This document shows, one piece after another, positions 24,333 to 36,241 of a stretch of DNA of 64,000 nt. This DNA is from Metaphire vulgaris (taxonomy: Eukaryota; Annelida; Clitellata; Crassiclitellata; Megascolecidae). The translations under genes were made by a program, and so were the position numbers. The stretch spans positions 4,591,869 through 4,655,868 of the forward strand of contig CM030867.1 in assembly GCA_018105865.1 (NCBI GenBank). The letters are read 5' to 3'. Position 1 is the stretch's first letter, and every line of letters begins with the position of its first letter. The notes beneath the pieces are model-generated. The model saw only the letters and a list, made by a program, of their open reading frames with translations, did not search any database and was not told where the DNA came from.

Positions 24333-25890
24333 AAAGACAGCATAACGAAAATCAAACATACTGGTCATAACACATCAAGAGAACCGCCGCCACTTAGATC
24401 TGAAATAGCGAGAGCAATGAAGGATACAGCAAACAATAAGGCGCCAGGACCGGATGGAATACCAATTGAATTGCTTAAGGAAGGAGGAGAGGCAGTGATA
24501 AACAGAATGCATGAGATCTTCACAGCATTGTGGGAAAGTGGCGAGTGGCCTGAAGACTGGGCACACTCATACTTCCTCCCGCTACCAAAACAGGGAGACC
24601 GTAGAAACTGCAGTAACTATAGAACAATTGCATTGGTGTCGCAGGCAAGCAAGATAATTCTGAGAATCATACTCGAAAGAATACGAGCAAAAACAGAAAG
24701 TGAGATGGCTATAGAAAAGCAGGATTCCGTAAAGGGAGAGGCACACGCAACCAAATAACAAATCTCAGGATAGGATACTTCTAGAAAAATCAAACGAACA
24801 ACAGGTGCCAGTCTACATGTGTTTTGTGGATTTTAAGAAAGCATTTGACTCAGTAAAACACGAGGTACTGTGGTTAAGCATAATAGAGATGGGATATCCA
24901 CCGCATATAATAGAAATTTTGATCAAATTGTATAACAAACAGAAAGCAAAAGTCAAGGTGGCCGGAACACTGTCAAATTGGCTAAAAATAAAGAAATGAG
25001 TAAGACAGGGTTGTGTTATATCGCCGTATCCGTTTAACATTATGGCAGAAAAGGTAATGAGAGAAGCACTGGACGGTTTCACGGGGGGCATTAGAATAGG
25101 AGGGAAGAAGATTTAAAACTTAAGATACGCAGACGATATCATACTATTCGGTGGCTCAAACAAAGAATTGCAAGATTTGGTATCTAGGGTGGATAAAATA
25201 ATAAAAAATACAACATGATGATTAATATTGATAAAACCAAGGTAATGGCAACAAAAGACAAGAGCTGCAACATCAAAATTCAGAGTACAGTATTGGAACA
25301 GGTCAACACCTTCCCGTATTTAGGGTCCATCATATCAGATGACACTTCAAGCAAAGCCGACATAAGAAGCAGATTGAATAAAGGACGTGGGGTGGTAACA
25401 TCATTAAACAAAATATGGAAAAGTCACAACATCCCTGTGAGCACAAAAGTCCGGTTACTGAGATCAATGGTGTGGCCGGTCGCCACATATGGCTGTGAAA
25501 GCTGGACAATAATAAAGGAAGATGAACGGCGCATACAGGCATTCGAAATGAAAGGTTTAAGACAAATAATGAGAGTTTCATGGAAAGCAAAGAAGACGAA
25601 TGAGTGGGTAATGGATAAAGCAGGAGTTCAAAGAACCCTACTGGAAACAGTAAAGAAAAGAAAACTGAAATACTGGGGACATATTATGCGAACAAAGCAG
25701 GAATGTCTGGAGAAGGATATAATGCAGGGCACAATGCCTGGATCACGAAAAAGAGGCAGGCCAAGAAAAAAGTGGGAAGACAACATCAAAGAATGGACAG
25801 GACTCACTATCGAGCAGGCGATAAGAAGATCGTAACATCTGGAAGATGACAGTTCATAATTCAACCAATCTTCGGAGCGAAGACGGTTGA
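23860..25890 (+). mobile_element. RTE-like LINE, reverse transcriptase largely preserved
   Basis: Domains in order: a pre-RT linker (WATEETQKLIEGKK), RT blocks KAPGPDGIPIELLKEGG, NYRTIALVSQASKI, VDFKKAFDSVKHEVLW and the catalytic LRYADDIILF (YADD at 25126-25137). They are followed by TFPYLGSIISDD, YGCESWTI, KYWGHIMRTKQ and a GRPRKKW tail. This order is typical of RTE-type elements. The endonuclease is missing (5' truncation). Stops or shifts near 24008, 24757 and 24998 inactivate it, but the copy is fairly fresh. A GAT microsatellite lies in frame at 24278-24328. Confidence 0.85.
24278..24328. repeat. (GAT)17 array in frame within the LINE ORF
   Basis: Seventeen GAT codons give poly-Asp between EELY and EKDSI without breaking the LINE frame. 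Confidence 0.95.
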
Positions 25891-26029
25891 AAACAAGACA
25901 AGACTACTCCTGTGTGAATCGCATAAGCCTTACAAGATATATGATCACGCGTTGTATGAATGGTCTTCCTTTGTTGGAACTAGAGCGTTAATCTTTCTAT
26001 CATCTTTCATTAAGAACATATGTCCCAGG

Positions 26030-26220
26030 GACGTAGTCCTCGAGACCGCGGTCTTGGTCTCGAGACCGCTGGAGACCGATTTTTGTGCTCTTGGTCTTGT
26101 CTTGGTCTCGACAGCTAAGGTCTTGGTTTTGATCTCGTAAATGGTAGTCTTGGTCTCGGAAATGGTGGTCTCGGTCTTGGTCTTGGTCTTGATGAATTGG
26201 TCTCCGAAATTTTTCGAGAC
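26030..26220. repeat. GGTCTTGGTCTCGAGACC repeat cluster
   Basis: Many copies of TCTTGGTCTCG in both orientations follow CAGGGACGTAGTCCTCGAGA, which looks like a hAT-type end. A similar cluster without an end lies at 29745-29850. No duplication found; probably a truncated element. Confidence 0.45.
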
Positions 26221-26624
26221 TACTATATATTATAAGAAATATCGCTTATCAGATTGTACAAATTTCATTTATGGTTTCACGTTAATCAGCAGTCATCAAC
26301 CGGAACAGAAGCATATCACGCATCTGCTTCTCCAGAATCTCATCATGAAGCTGCCTGCCTTTGGGATTGTGGAAATTGATTGATTCTGAGAATTCATGAC
26401 TGCAGTTCAACACAAATATGAACTGCTATAAAGGTCACCTCTCACATAGCAGTTCCTTCCAAAGCTAAGGAAAACATTTAATAACGAGTGTCAGATCATG
26501 CTGCAAAGGCAAGCAGCACGACACTCACCAAGTACATATGGCCTCACAGGCGCATGAACTCATACCTGTCAATAACTGTTTTTTTCAAATTCACTGACTT
26601 TGAGTTGCAGCCGGAAGAATTTGT

Positions 26625-26695
26625 ATGGGAGAAAAGCCACATGTTTGTAAAGTGTGCAGGAAATCGTTTAGCAATCTAAGTAATCGTGAACAGCT
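26625..26695 (+). pseudogene. C2H2 zinc-finger fragment
   Basis: One frame reads GEKPHVCKVCRKSFSNLSNR, the linker plus the CxxC half of a Kruppel-type finger. The His pair expected after it is replaced (REQLES) and no neighbouring fingers are recognisable. It is a degraded piece of a zinc-finger gene or a finger-bearing transposon. Confidence 0.5.
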
Positions 26696-26965
26696 TGAAA
26701 GTATTCCTTCAACCATTTGCAACCATTTGCAGAAGTGACAGATTTGACACAAGGCGACGAGTACGTCACCATCAGTTGTGTTGTTCCTTCCGATGTTACT
26801 TCTCAAGTGCATGGCTAAACTGAGCTGTCGTGCACGTTACCATGAGACCTTGATAACAGCACTTGTTGCATCAATCCACACACTGCAGATCCAGCCCGCG
26901 CCAACTGTACTACATGAGCCATTCGAGCAGCTGATCTAATCCAGATTAATCCAGATTAATCCATA

Positions 26966-27717
26966 TTGGATCCAGCGTACGGTTTTGTCTGGCTGGATTC
27001 GGATCATCCCGGTTCGGCAACAGTCAAAGCCAATGCCAAGGATTTTATGGATTACATAGTGAAGGAGGCAGAAAATCTGCCCATTCCAATAACTCCGGAG
27101 AATCATTACCAAATACAGAGGGTGAAGCTTGTTCGGCGCTACCTAACGGTGAGTGCGGCCACTCAGGTTGTACGGGCCCCTGTCTTGTCAAGAATGGATT
27201 ATTGTAACAGTGTCCTGCTGGGCCTACCGGAAAACAAGCTAAATCGATTTCAGTCCGTGCTGAATCTGTCTGTACGAGTGGTCTTAGGTTGTCGCTGGAA
27301 TGACCACGTCACGCCACTACTGAGGGATAGCCTCCACTGGCTACACGTTCAACAGCGTATTGCTTACAAGCGTTGTTGGCTCACTTTCCGAGCCCTTTAA
27401 GACCCACCCTGCTCAGAATATTTGAGTGCGCAGGTGCAGCGAACGACGTCGAACGAATCGAGAATGAAGCTTAGGTCGAGTCCTACTGCTTGTCCCTCCT
27501 CCATCAAAGACCTAAGTTTGGAGAAAGGTCATTCTCTAAAGGGAATTCGATACTGTGGAACTCGTTACCTGATGTTGTGTCGGAAGCTGTCTCTGCGGAA
27601 TCCTTTCTTAGGAACTTAAAAACACACCTGTTTAATATAGGATTTCATTCATATAATTATGTCAAAGCGCTTTTGTCGTACCTTAGCCTTGTTTACTGCG
27701 TCAAAGAAATTGTCTAG
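26966..27717 (+). mobile_element. CR1/L2-like LINE 3' part ending in (AAT)n
   Basis: RAPVLSRMDYCNSVLLGLPE, NRFQSVLNLSVRVVLG and LLRDSLHWLHVQQRIAYK give the CR1/L2 C-terminus, followed in another frame by ILWNSLPDVV and FLRNLKTHLF. The first ~55 codons (LDSDHPGSATVKANAKDFMD and onward) do not look like LINE sequence and I do not recognise them. Confidence 0.75.
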
Positions 27718-27718
27718 A

Positions 27719-27766
<48 letters not shown>
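27718..27766. repeat. (AAT)n microsatellite at a LINE 3' end
   Basis: About 16 AAT units directly after the plus-strand LINE, as expected for a 3' tail of this LINE group. Confidence 0.9.
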
Positions 27767-27904
27767 CCTGCCCAGACGGGTGATACAGAAGAGTTGAACA
27801 CGCCAAGTAAGTAAGCAATAAAGTCAAGATTAGTGCGGTGACTAGTCGATAGACTGCGTGAACATATTACATAACTAAATAGTAAATAACTAGTCCTGAA
27901 GAAC

Positions 27905-28623
27905 CAAGATTTTAGACGTTTCTTTTCTTAAAGGTGTCGAGTGACGGAGTCTCCTGGATATCTGCAGGGAGTGAGTTCCAAGCGCGCGTAGCAGCTACCG
28001 AAAAAGGTCGATCACCGACAGTGACGAGACGCGTCCTAGGGACGATTAGTTCAGCCGTGGTAGAGGATCTCAGTCGTCTCCGGCCTTCAAGATCCGATAC
28101 TCTGCGCAACTCGGTCGCCAGATAGCTCGGTTCTGTTCCGTGCAGGCAACGATAAACGAGAGTTGATAGTTTAAACTTATGCGCTCTGGCACAGACAGCC
28201 AGTGTAGATCAATAAGTTCTTCCGCTAAGGGTTAGGGACTGACGTGTTCGCAACGCGCTGATCGATGAATTAGACGAGCAGCCCAATTCAGGACTGACTG
28301 CAGCCTGCCGAGTAGATGAGCAGGCAATCCAGCAAGAACGGCATTTCCATAGTCAAGTCTGGTGAGGACTAGAGCTACGACAACCGTCTTGAGGACGGCT
28401 TGGGAGACTGACCGACGTACACTCTTGATCAGCCGGAGAGAGGCGAAGCAGCTTGCAACGGTCTTAGCTGCATGCAGCTTCATCGTCGCTGCACTGTCGA
28501 GATAAACGCCAAAGTTCTGTACGGATGTGACTGGGCGTAGCTCGAGGTCGTTGATCTTGATACAGGAACACGGCAGCTGCTGTTAAAAACCTCAGACTTT
28601 AGAACTCGGGGTCGGCTGCCACA
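27905..28623 (-). mobile_element. CR1/L2-like LINE 3' part, minus strand
   Basis: The minus strand encodes AATMKLHAAKTVASCFASLR, VVALVLTRLDYGNAVLAGLP, LQSVLNWAARLIHRSARCEH and finally AATRAWNSLPADI. It is GC-richer than the other LINEs here, so a different family. The right side is interrupted by the hAT element 28624-29645; the host resumes at 29654. Confidence 0.8.
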
Positions 28624-29645
28624 CAGAGATGGACATGGGTCCATTTTTTAGAACCCAACCCAACCCGACCCATCAAATCTCCAACCCAACCCAACCCAAC
28701 CCATGCCGGCAATTGCAAGTATTCACCCAACCCAATCCAACCCACCCAAGCTTCAAGTAAACATATTCAGCAAATTTATTGCTAAGCAACAATTTGTCAA
28801 TTACTGCATACAAATCATTTTTAAAAATTACCTCTCACATGTCGCTGTAGGGCCTATGTTTTCCGCCATTATAATTATCATTGGCGTGCAAAGGAAGGTC
28901 CGTGTTATAATTTGTACTTATACTATCTAAAATTCAGCTTCAAATGTTGAAAGACTAACGAATAAGGAACCATAGAGCCATTATAGCATTTGCTTAGCAA
29001 GTTCGCACGCACTCCCACGCAGTAGCTCATAAATGTTATTGGGGTCAATAAGGGGATTAAGATGGATTAACAGTGGATGGTTCAAAGAAAGTTACTTCGT
29101 TCAAAGAAAGTTACTTCCTTCTTTCATCAATTTCGACTCTCGATTCCAATGCCTTGAATTATTTACTTCCACCGGTCTTATGCAAATATTTCGTGGCTCA
29201 ACATTTACCTATAGGCATATGACGCTGCACAATATCTAGAAAGCAACGGCCACAACGGCGAGGAAGGTTTTATGTATCAAAGGAGATAGACTTATGCCTT
29301 TAATGCTTTATTATATAGGAACAACTGTGTTTGGATCAATAGAACCAGGGGCTCAAGACAGTCCTGAAAATAACCCCCCACCCGCCAATCGCTTAACTAA
29401 GAGCCGTCATAAGCCAGTATTGCCAGCGACAGTTCGGCGGAAATTTGTTACATGAAAATGCGGAAAACGATAACCATTTTTTTATAACCAATGTATGGTG
29501 TGTGCACTGTGCCACGTGCAAATCAGCGTTTTGCAACCCAACCCAACCCAACCCACCACAACTGCCTAAATTTATGACCCAACCCAATCCAACCCAACCC
29601 AACCCAACCCAACCCATGGGTTAACCCAACCCATGTCCATCTCTG
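28624..29645. mobile_element. hAT-like element, GGGTT family, longest clear copy
   Basis: Exact duplication ctgccaca (28616-28623 and 29646-29653). Inverted ends CAGAGATGGACATGGGT with long AACCC repeats just inside, especially 29535-29632. The interior (28760-29500) has no intact transposase frame. Confidence 0.92.
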
Positions 29646-31075
29646 CTGCCACATACAGCGCCAATCCCCTCTTTTCATCTGCAAGTATGTGTACAGTAAG
29701 TGAGTGAGTAAATTGTTTTATATCACGTCATTATGTGGCCGTGGCCGTGGCCTTGGTCTTGGTCTCGATGGTAGTGGTCTTGGTCTCAGTGTTAGTGGTC
29801 TTGGTCTTAGTCTTGATGGTAGAGGTCTTGGTCTTGTAACTGCTGGTCTTGACTACATCTCTGATATGTCCTATGTCCGCCTGTTCTATTAGGAACGCCG
29901 GATTCTCTTGTTCAGTTCCTCGTGGCTTAAGTACTAATCTAGGTAGAAGTGTGTTCCTGCATCATTTCCTATCCAACTGTAAATTTATTTTTATTGATTT
30001 TTTAGAAATATTTGATGTCTTACATGAGTAGAGGAAGCGTCTGAAGAGACATGTTTTAAGAACCTTCCATGAAATGCTTGCCACAAAATTGACTGCATCA
30101 TATCCGCCACTGCTGCAAGTGTTTCCACCGCGTCATTTATAAAGACGCTTGTGATTTTAAAAATCGATTTCATTTTTTCTGACATAGACAAATTATCGTC
30201 GCATTTTAGCTTTTCTTAGATCACATAAAGACTGGATCGATCCTAGTGCCTTAACCGAGGATAGAGGATGAAATGCAATCTCAACGCGTCTTACACGTGA
30301 ACGCGATGAGCTGTGTTTGCTTTGACTCCTGTGCCCTTTTAATCTCCTTCTCTTTGTCCGGCTGAGTTCAACCACGAACGATCCCCTTACCGCAAAGACG
30401 CGTCTCTTGATTACAATAAATAAATCATTTATCGTAAAAATCCCTTTCTGATAAGATAATTACATCATGTAGCAGTTTATTATGCACTGGAAATAATACA
30501 GAGCGGAGTGGTCGACGTTCGAAAAACGACGATGGGATATTGATTCTTGTTTCGCGTCTTATTCGCTTACGGAGCGAAGACGACGCTTCGCTGACAGGAG
30601 TCTAGATCGGCTAAACCTTTCTCCCTGAGATTTGCATCTCTCCTACTACGCTTTCAGTATCACTGTTTGCATTAAAAGAACGACCACAGGTCCAACGAAA
30701 GCAAGAAAAGCGGGCGTCGTAAGAGGGATTGACCCTGGGGCAAAGCACCGATGATGAGATACTGGAGTCGGCAGCCGTAGATGTCGGCGGCGGAATTTGT
30801 CAATTGTCGCTGACGGTCGAGAGAGTCTGCTTGTCTCTCGCTCGATTACACTTTGCATCGTCTGTCTCTTCCTCCTCAATTATCGCTCACTTTCTTCCAT
30901 TCACAACTCGCTTTCACAGTCGAAATCGCTTTTCGGTTTTCTCGCTCCATCGTTCGAATATAATACTCCGATCGCCCCCACCAACCACTCACCTCTCTCG
31001 CTCTCCCTCTACCTCTCTTTCGATATCTCTTCCTCTCTTCTTCTCCGTTTCTCTCTTTCCCTCCCTCTATCTTTC

Positions 31076-31080
31076 ATTTT

Positions 31081-31146
<66 letters not shown>

Positions 31147-31147
31147 G

Positions 31148-31195
<48 letters not shown>
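31076..31195. repeat. (CT)n(AT)n dinucleotide tracts
   Basis: CT run to 31112, then AT run 31113-31142, a short break, and a second AT run to 31194. Confidence 0.95.
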
Positions 31196-31196
<1 letters not shown>

Positions 31197-31929
31197 CCCT
31201 ATATCACTCTTGCTCTATCGCCGTCTTCGTCTTTAATTCATTTTCTCAGCTCATTTTCACCTCTCCTAATCCGATTGATGAGAAAGACGGATATCAATGT
31301 AAAATAATTGCAAATTGAAAGATATGAAACAGAAAAATCGCAGCGAAGATGGAATATGAGGGAGTGCACACAAAAAGATGAAAGCTGAAGCTGGACGGGA
31401 AATTGGACGACAGCATAAAATGTAGTCCACAACAGTAACTCCATGAAGGCGTTTGACAACTGTGCCGAAATGGATACATAAATTTTAATATACATATTTT
31501 CCAGCAAATGCAGCGCTAGGCGTCATTTTCAATCCCTTTTGGTCTTGTTTTGTCAGCCACTCACCACTTCATCTAGCTATGTATTCCGATGTCAACTGAT
31601 TTCATTGTTACTCAAAACAGACTAGACAATTTTCATGGGCGTAGCACTTTAAAAAAGACAAAAACAGAACGATAGGCATACGTCTTCTGTATTATATTTC
31701 TGCACGACTGCCTGCAAATACCGAATCTTAAGATATTCAGCGGTATTTAAAGATGAAGTCAACAGGTTTCTATGTTCTGAAAATCAACAATTTTTCGTAA
31801 ATATGAAGCAATAATGAAATGACGCGACGCCAGTTCTTAGAGACTTTAGCACTTTCAAATGTACGCTGGATTAAAGAGGTTAAGCATTTTGACAGAAGTC
31901 ATTGAAATGATTTGGTTGCTGAATCATAC

Positions 31930-32214
31930 GGTAAAGGTAAAGGTATAGGTCCCGTACTCGAGTCCGAGCGTTGGGTTCCGGCGCTTATCTCCGTCCTGCG
32001 CAATCAGCGACATGGGTGGTATAAGCCATTCATCTGGGTTAGGTTGTCATTACTTTCCCCAGACCCACGTTTTACCTCGCAGCTTGACGCTGCTCCTCAA
32101 GTTTACCACCGTCCTCTAGCGAGTAAGACTGAGTCGACCTTAGGGTCCTGCGGGAATCGAACCCGTGACCTTCTGCTCCATCGTCCAGCGTTGTTGCCAC
32201 TCTGCTAACTTCCC
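31930..32214 (-). mobile_element. tRNA-derived SINE, copy 2
   Basis: The minus strand begins GGGAAGTTAGCAGAGTGGCA (A-box-like) and has the B box GGTCACGGGTTCGATTCCCG, then a body shared with 14911-15186. The 3' tail is a short ACCTTT repeat (left side on the + strand). The tRNA-like head spans about 65-70 nt. Confidence 0.85.
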
Positions 32215-32463
32215 GTATGATATGACATTATGGATAATCAACAGCGACTTTCAAACGCAAAAGAAACCGATATTGCCCAAATAGTAAATCACTTCATCTT
32301 AGTCGACGTTTCTCGTTGTGCAGGAACGCACTTAATAAGAACGATATTGAGACTTACATCTGATGTCATTTTGGTCACATATTTGTCATTCTGAGTCTTT
32401 ATCGAGTGTTGGCCCTTCCTCAGGAAAATTAAATATTGTTATAACCCGTTGGATTCGGTCAGA

Positions 32464-33570
32464 CATGGGTTGGGTCCACCATTGGTTGGGCTTGGGTTGC
32501 GTCAGAAATGTCTATGCTTATTATGGGTTTGGTTGGGTAAGAAAATTAAAGAAATTGAAATGTATTGCGGTTTGTTGGGTTGGGTCACTGGGTGCGATTT
32601 GTAACCTGGAGCAGTGAGGGGAAACATAGCGAGCAGCGGGGGAACATGGAAAATGCATGGTTTAATGCACATTACTATGATCTAATTTTCAATATGCTTT
32701 TTGTAAATTGTCACACACCATTTCTTTAAACCATAAATGTCAAGCGCAACTACAGGCTGCAGCAATTGAAAATCTGCAGCTAAATCCAAGCAACTATCAT
32801 TTAACGCTAATACAGAGTTGCTATGGCAGAAATTGACGCAGATGCCTTGTCAGTTATTTTGTTGGCAGTTGCATCTGGGGTAGCATGTCGCCCCTCGCAT
32901 ACCAATTCTTTTAGCATAACTGGCAGGATTGAACAGTGTTGGTGGTGGCCCAATAACCTTCATAAAAAAGAGACGAAAGTGTTTGAACAGTTAATTGATT
33001 TCTAACTGGTGCATTATAATTCATACCCCGCTCACAATCAATGGACGAGATAGGCATACTTAGAATTCTACTAACACTGAAGCAAGCACATTGTCGATTA
33101 CTTTCACGTTGTTCTTGTCCTGGGGACGGATCTACTTCACACAGTTTAGCTAGGTAAGCTATTGCTCTATCACCAAATAATGATCTGTCAATTTTATTTT
33201 CTGACCATTACGATGTATAAAGGGTTTAATTAGCAACACGGATCAATTTTTTCACAAAGGTTAAGATAAATCTCACCCAGTTACCACCGAACATGAAGTT
33301 TAATTTTTTGCTCATGTCCGGCGCGTAGCGGATAAAAGATTTCTCCCTTTGCTGACGGTTAATGCATTTTCTTGTCACAGTGGTGGGCAAGATTGACTTC
33401 CCTAGTTGAGATGCCAGTAGCCACCTCAGTAGGGGACCTAGTTGGGCAGTGGGGAGAAAAATTCCTCCTTTCCCCTACAAATCGCACTCTGGTCAAGCAA
33501 CCCTATTGCTTTCATGGGTTGGGTTGGCTCTGAATCATGATGGGTTGGGCTTTTAAAATGGACCAATGGA
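32464..33570. mobile_element. probable degraded hAT-like element, GGGTT family
   Basis: Left block CAGACATGGGTTGGGTCC with further GGGTTGGG words to 32600; right block 33515-33570 with TGGGTTGGGTTGG and AATGGACCAATGG. Orientation and words match the 10247 and 28624 elements, but no target duplication was found. An inner inverted word GTGCGATTTGTA (32591 and 33475) suggests a further insert. Confidence 0.45.
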
Positions 33571-33589
33571 GTGAATGGACAGATGAGGT

Positions 33590-34430
33590 TTTAATCTTGT
33601 TCTAAAATTGGTGGCGAATTTTCAGTGCGCGCACGCTGAGGCAATGAGTTCCAGAGCTTGGGGGTCGGCCACTCAGAAAGCATGAGTACCAAGAACGGTC
33701 CGAGCATGAGAGGGAAAGAACTAATGCAGATGAAGTTTTGGTCGAGTATTTGTTAGCTTTGCCAGAAAGTGTTAACGGTAGTTAGGTTTCTTGTAATAAA
33801 TTGTTTGTGTACCAGGAGGCAGATTTTAAAGTTTATCCTTTCTTAATTGGAAGCCAGTGGAGACCCTTACGAACTGGGGTTATATGCTTACGTTTAGGTG
33901 TTTTAAGAAGTGCGCATATTATGTAATGTAATGTCATGTAACTAAATATTTGTATAGCGCCTCTTCTGAAGAATCACTCAGAAGCGCTCCTACAGCAAAT
34001 TGCTGTATATTGACAAAGAGATAAGTTTTAAGTCGTTTAAAAAAGAGGGCCATAGAATTAGGAGTTGCTAAGCCACGCATACTGGCGTCAATACCATTCC
34101 AAAGGATAGGGCCAACTGATTCAAAACCTCGTTTCAGGAACAAGGAGGTTCGTGCTTGGGGCACACCGAGAAGACAGTTGTGGACCGAAGACACGGCCGA
34201 CCAGGGATAGAGCTAAGAGGATGGAGTAGCTCTGAAAGGTAAGATGGAGTGGCACCAAAAAGAGAGTGCAACCGCTCTCAACACACGAAACTCAACTCGA
34301 GCAGGATAAGGCGGCCAGTGTAGAACAGATATCAAATATTCACAAAAATGATCACGTCTTGTGACACCAGCAATCATCCTGGCTGCCGAACGAAGAACCA
34401 TCTGGAGTTTATCAAGTCGCATTGCATTTA
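33590..34430 (-). mobile_element. CR1-like LINE C-terminal fragments, minus strand
   Basis: The minus strand of 33926-34430 reads LDKLQMVLRSAARMIAGVTR, FESVGPILWNGI and FFKRLKTYLF, the C-terminus of a CR1-like ORF2, ending in TATACAAAT/ACATTACAT words. A second degraded tail (33590-33925) lies left of it. Confidence 0.7.
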
Positions 34431-34439
34431 CTTAGATTG

Positions 34440-34740
34440 AGCGCTGGTGAATAAGCTGGTGCACTGCGCCAAGCTTTCGGGCAGCGCTATAGAAATTTCG
34501 TGTTTACTTACTTACTTACTTACATAGACAGATGATAAATTTTTGAGAGCTGACTTCGAATACCAAACCAGATGAGCTGAGTTTTAGGTGCACTAAGTAA
34601 AAGACGATTTGAGTGCATCCATGAACGAAGTAAGTCAGAGGCTTCAACAAATTAACGACTGATCTGCAGTGCATTAGTGGGGCTGGAATGTGAATAGGCC
34701 TGAATATCATCAGCGTACATATGTGTTTTTGAATTAATGA
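34440..34740. other. LINE/SINE-like tail with TACT units
   Basis: GCAGCGCTATAGAAATTTCG followed by (TTAC)n at 34500-34523 matches the 3' ends of the LINEs near 43.7 and 52.1 kb. The sequence after it is not recognised. Confidence 0.45.
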
Positions 34741-35049
34741 ATTATTTTTTTAACTCGTTGGAGTTTAGCAATGTTGGATTTAGAGATGTAAAAAGAAGGG
34801 AACTGCTGCACTAAAGTTGTGTTTAATGACCATTAATGTCATTGACAAAAACACATGATAGGGCGAAACTCAAGAGATGATTTCCGACTCTCTAGTATCT
34901 TGGCTAAAATTGTCATAGCTTAGTAACTTCTACAGAAAAAACTTGCAATGCATGTCAAATTGTATGCAAATGAAACCCCTACAAGTATCTAAAAGCGCTT
35001 GAAAATATCTTATCAGGTTTCAGGAAAATTTGGTAACGCGTTGACAGCC

Positions 35050-35514
35050 TAGAGGCGGATCTAGCGGGTTGCAGGCAGGGCCGGATTAAGGTCCGAGTGT
35101 GCCTGGGGCTGAGAAACAAAAAAGATCGTCGCCTATACTGAAAATCTGTGACAAGCAAAAAAGATTATCTCCATTCCAAATCGTGCCTGACAAGAAAAAA
35201 GAAGGAAAATCGGTGGGCCTATTTTTCATGGTGGGCCTGGGGCTTGCAGCCCCCTCAGCCCCCGCCTTAATATGGCCCTGGGTGCAGGGAGGTACAAATG
35301 TCTTCGGGCGCCGAGGTGAGGGGGCGCCGAAATTGGTTTAAGATAGGGAGTTCCGCTACGGGTGATGACTTTTTTGCTTGTCAGGATGTTCGCGAAGTTG
35401 AGTAAAGGAGCGCCAGAAGGGCAGAGCGGGCGCTTTTTTGGCTTCTTAGGATTTTCGTCAAGTTGAGGGGGCGCCACCAGTATATTTGTCCCGGGCACTC
35501 TAGCTCCGCCTCTG
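35050..35514. mobile_element. hAT-like MITE next to a dachshund exon, carrying a nested MITE
   Basis: Exact duplication tgacagcc (35042-35049 and 35515-35522). Ends TAGAGGCGGATCTAG and CAGAGGCGGAGCTAG are inverted. It contains GGCGCC words and the module at 35367-35384. It holds the element 35076-35280 near its left end. The exon acceptor lies 58 bp beyond the right duplication. Confidence 0.9.
35076..35280. mobile_element. hAT-like MITE, CAGGGCCGGATTAAGG ends
   Basis: Direct repeats gttgcagg (35068-35075) and ggtgcagg (35281-35288). Ends CAGGGCCGGATTAAGG and CAGGGCCATATTAAGG are inverted. A reversed module (GACAAGCAAAAAAG) is at 35149-35163, with a second variant about 40 bp later. Confidence 0.85.
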
Positions 35515-35580
35515 TGACAGCCACCTTCTTGGTGGTGCGAGGTTTAGCTGAGTTTTGTTGTTTTCGTTATTTGCTTGTAG

Positions 35581-35766
35581 CCATTCTTCAAAAGAGACTG
35601 AGAAAGGAGCAAGAGGCAAGGCGAGTTTTGGAAGAACAACTGAACAATGCGTTGCAACACATTGAGCTGCAGTTTAAAACATCGACAGCGTCAACAGGGA
35701 CAACAAACGTCATGATGCTATCTGCTACGCGAAATACGACCTCACGTGTTAAAGAATTTGAGAAAA
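35581..35766 (+). CDS. dac: dachshund exon: C-terminal coiled coil
   Basis: The acceptor gcttgtag opens at 35581. CC plus a preceding G makes Ala, giving AILQKRLRKEQEARRVLEEQ, which matches AIVQKRLKKEKKAKRKLQEAL of vertebrate DACH1, the heptad-patterned coiled coil of the C-terminal domain. The exon continues through a Thr/Ser-rich stretch to GAGAAAA|gtaaat at 35766 (phase 1). Without splicing the frame would stop 20 nt later at 35786. The peptide normally just before it (ELK...RERELRE...EQ) is missing, so an exon in the 12.5-kb intron is expected. A MITE ends only 59 bp upstream of the exon. Confidence 0.85.
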
Positions 35767-36241
35767 GTAAATTTAAATCAATATAAAATATAAAATATTG
35801 ATTATTGAATATATCAGCAATTAATTTTAGCGAATTTTCTGTTCGCTCAGTTAGACAAATTTCAAATACTATTTTAGAGAGCAAATATGTAAGTATTATG
35901 CAATAAATAGCTAAGTAGCTGGAAGGAAAAAAGACGCTAGATAGACAGACGCAATGCATACATGTAGGTAGATAGGCAGGCAGGCAGGGAGGAAGGTATG
36001 TGGTTAGGCCGTTAGGGTGAATGAATGAACGGTCGGTCGGACGGACGGACGAACGGACGGACGCATCCGACATGCTGAAATATAACAGCATGTGTGTAAG
36101 AACAGATAACCGTTGTAACAGATAAAATAAGGAAAGCTTAGCTCAAAAACAGTCCTCAGTATTTCATTCATCGAGAGTCTTATGAAAAGTGTCATGATCG
36201 CTGATTTATAGTTGATGTATTGAAAATTTTGTGGTGTTTAG

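Larger units (their letters stand above)
23110..35580 (+). other. dac: dachshund intron of 12.5 kb with an unlocated exon
   Basis: The donor gtaaac at 23110 and the acceptor at 35580 are both phase 1. The intron contains an RTE LINE, several CR1-like fragments, a SINE, and hAT and simple repeats. The ELK/RERELRE coiled-coil segment should be encoded here by an exon whose length is a multiple of three. Stretches with nothing recognisable are 23110-23860, 26700-26960, 29654-31070, 31200-31930 and 34740-35040. Confidence 0.6.

Noticed and set aside
30646..31148. Overlapping 139- and 115-codon frames near CT/AT repeats
   Set aside because: The second halves are simple repeats and the first halves match nothing I know.
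33690..33740. GAG AGG GAA AGA codons as the missing dachshund exon
   Set aside because: Belongs to a minus-strand LINE tail and lacks an upstream acceptor and the LEKQL continuation.
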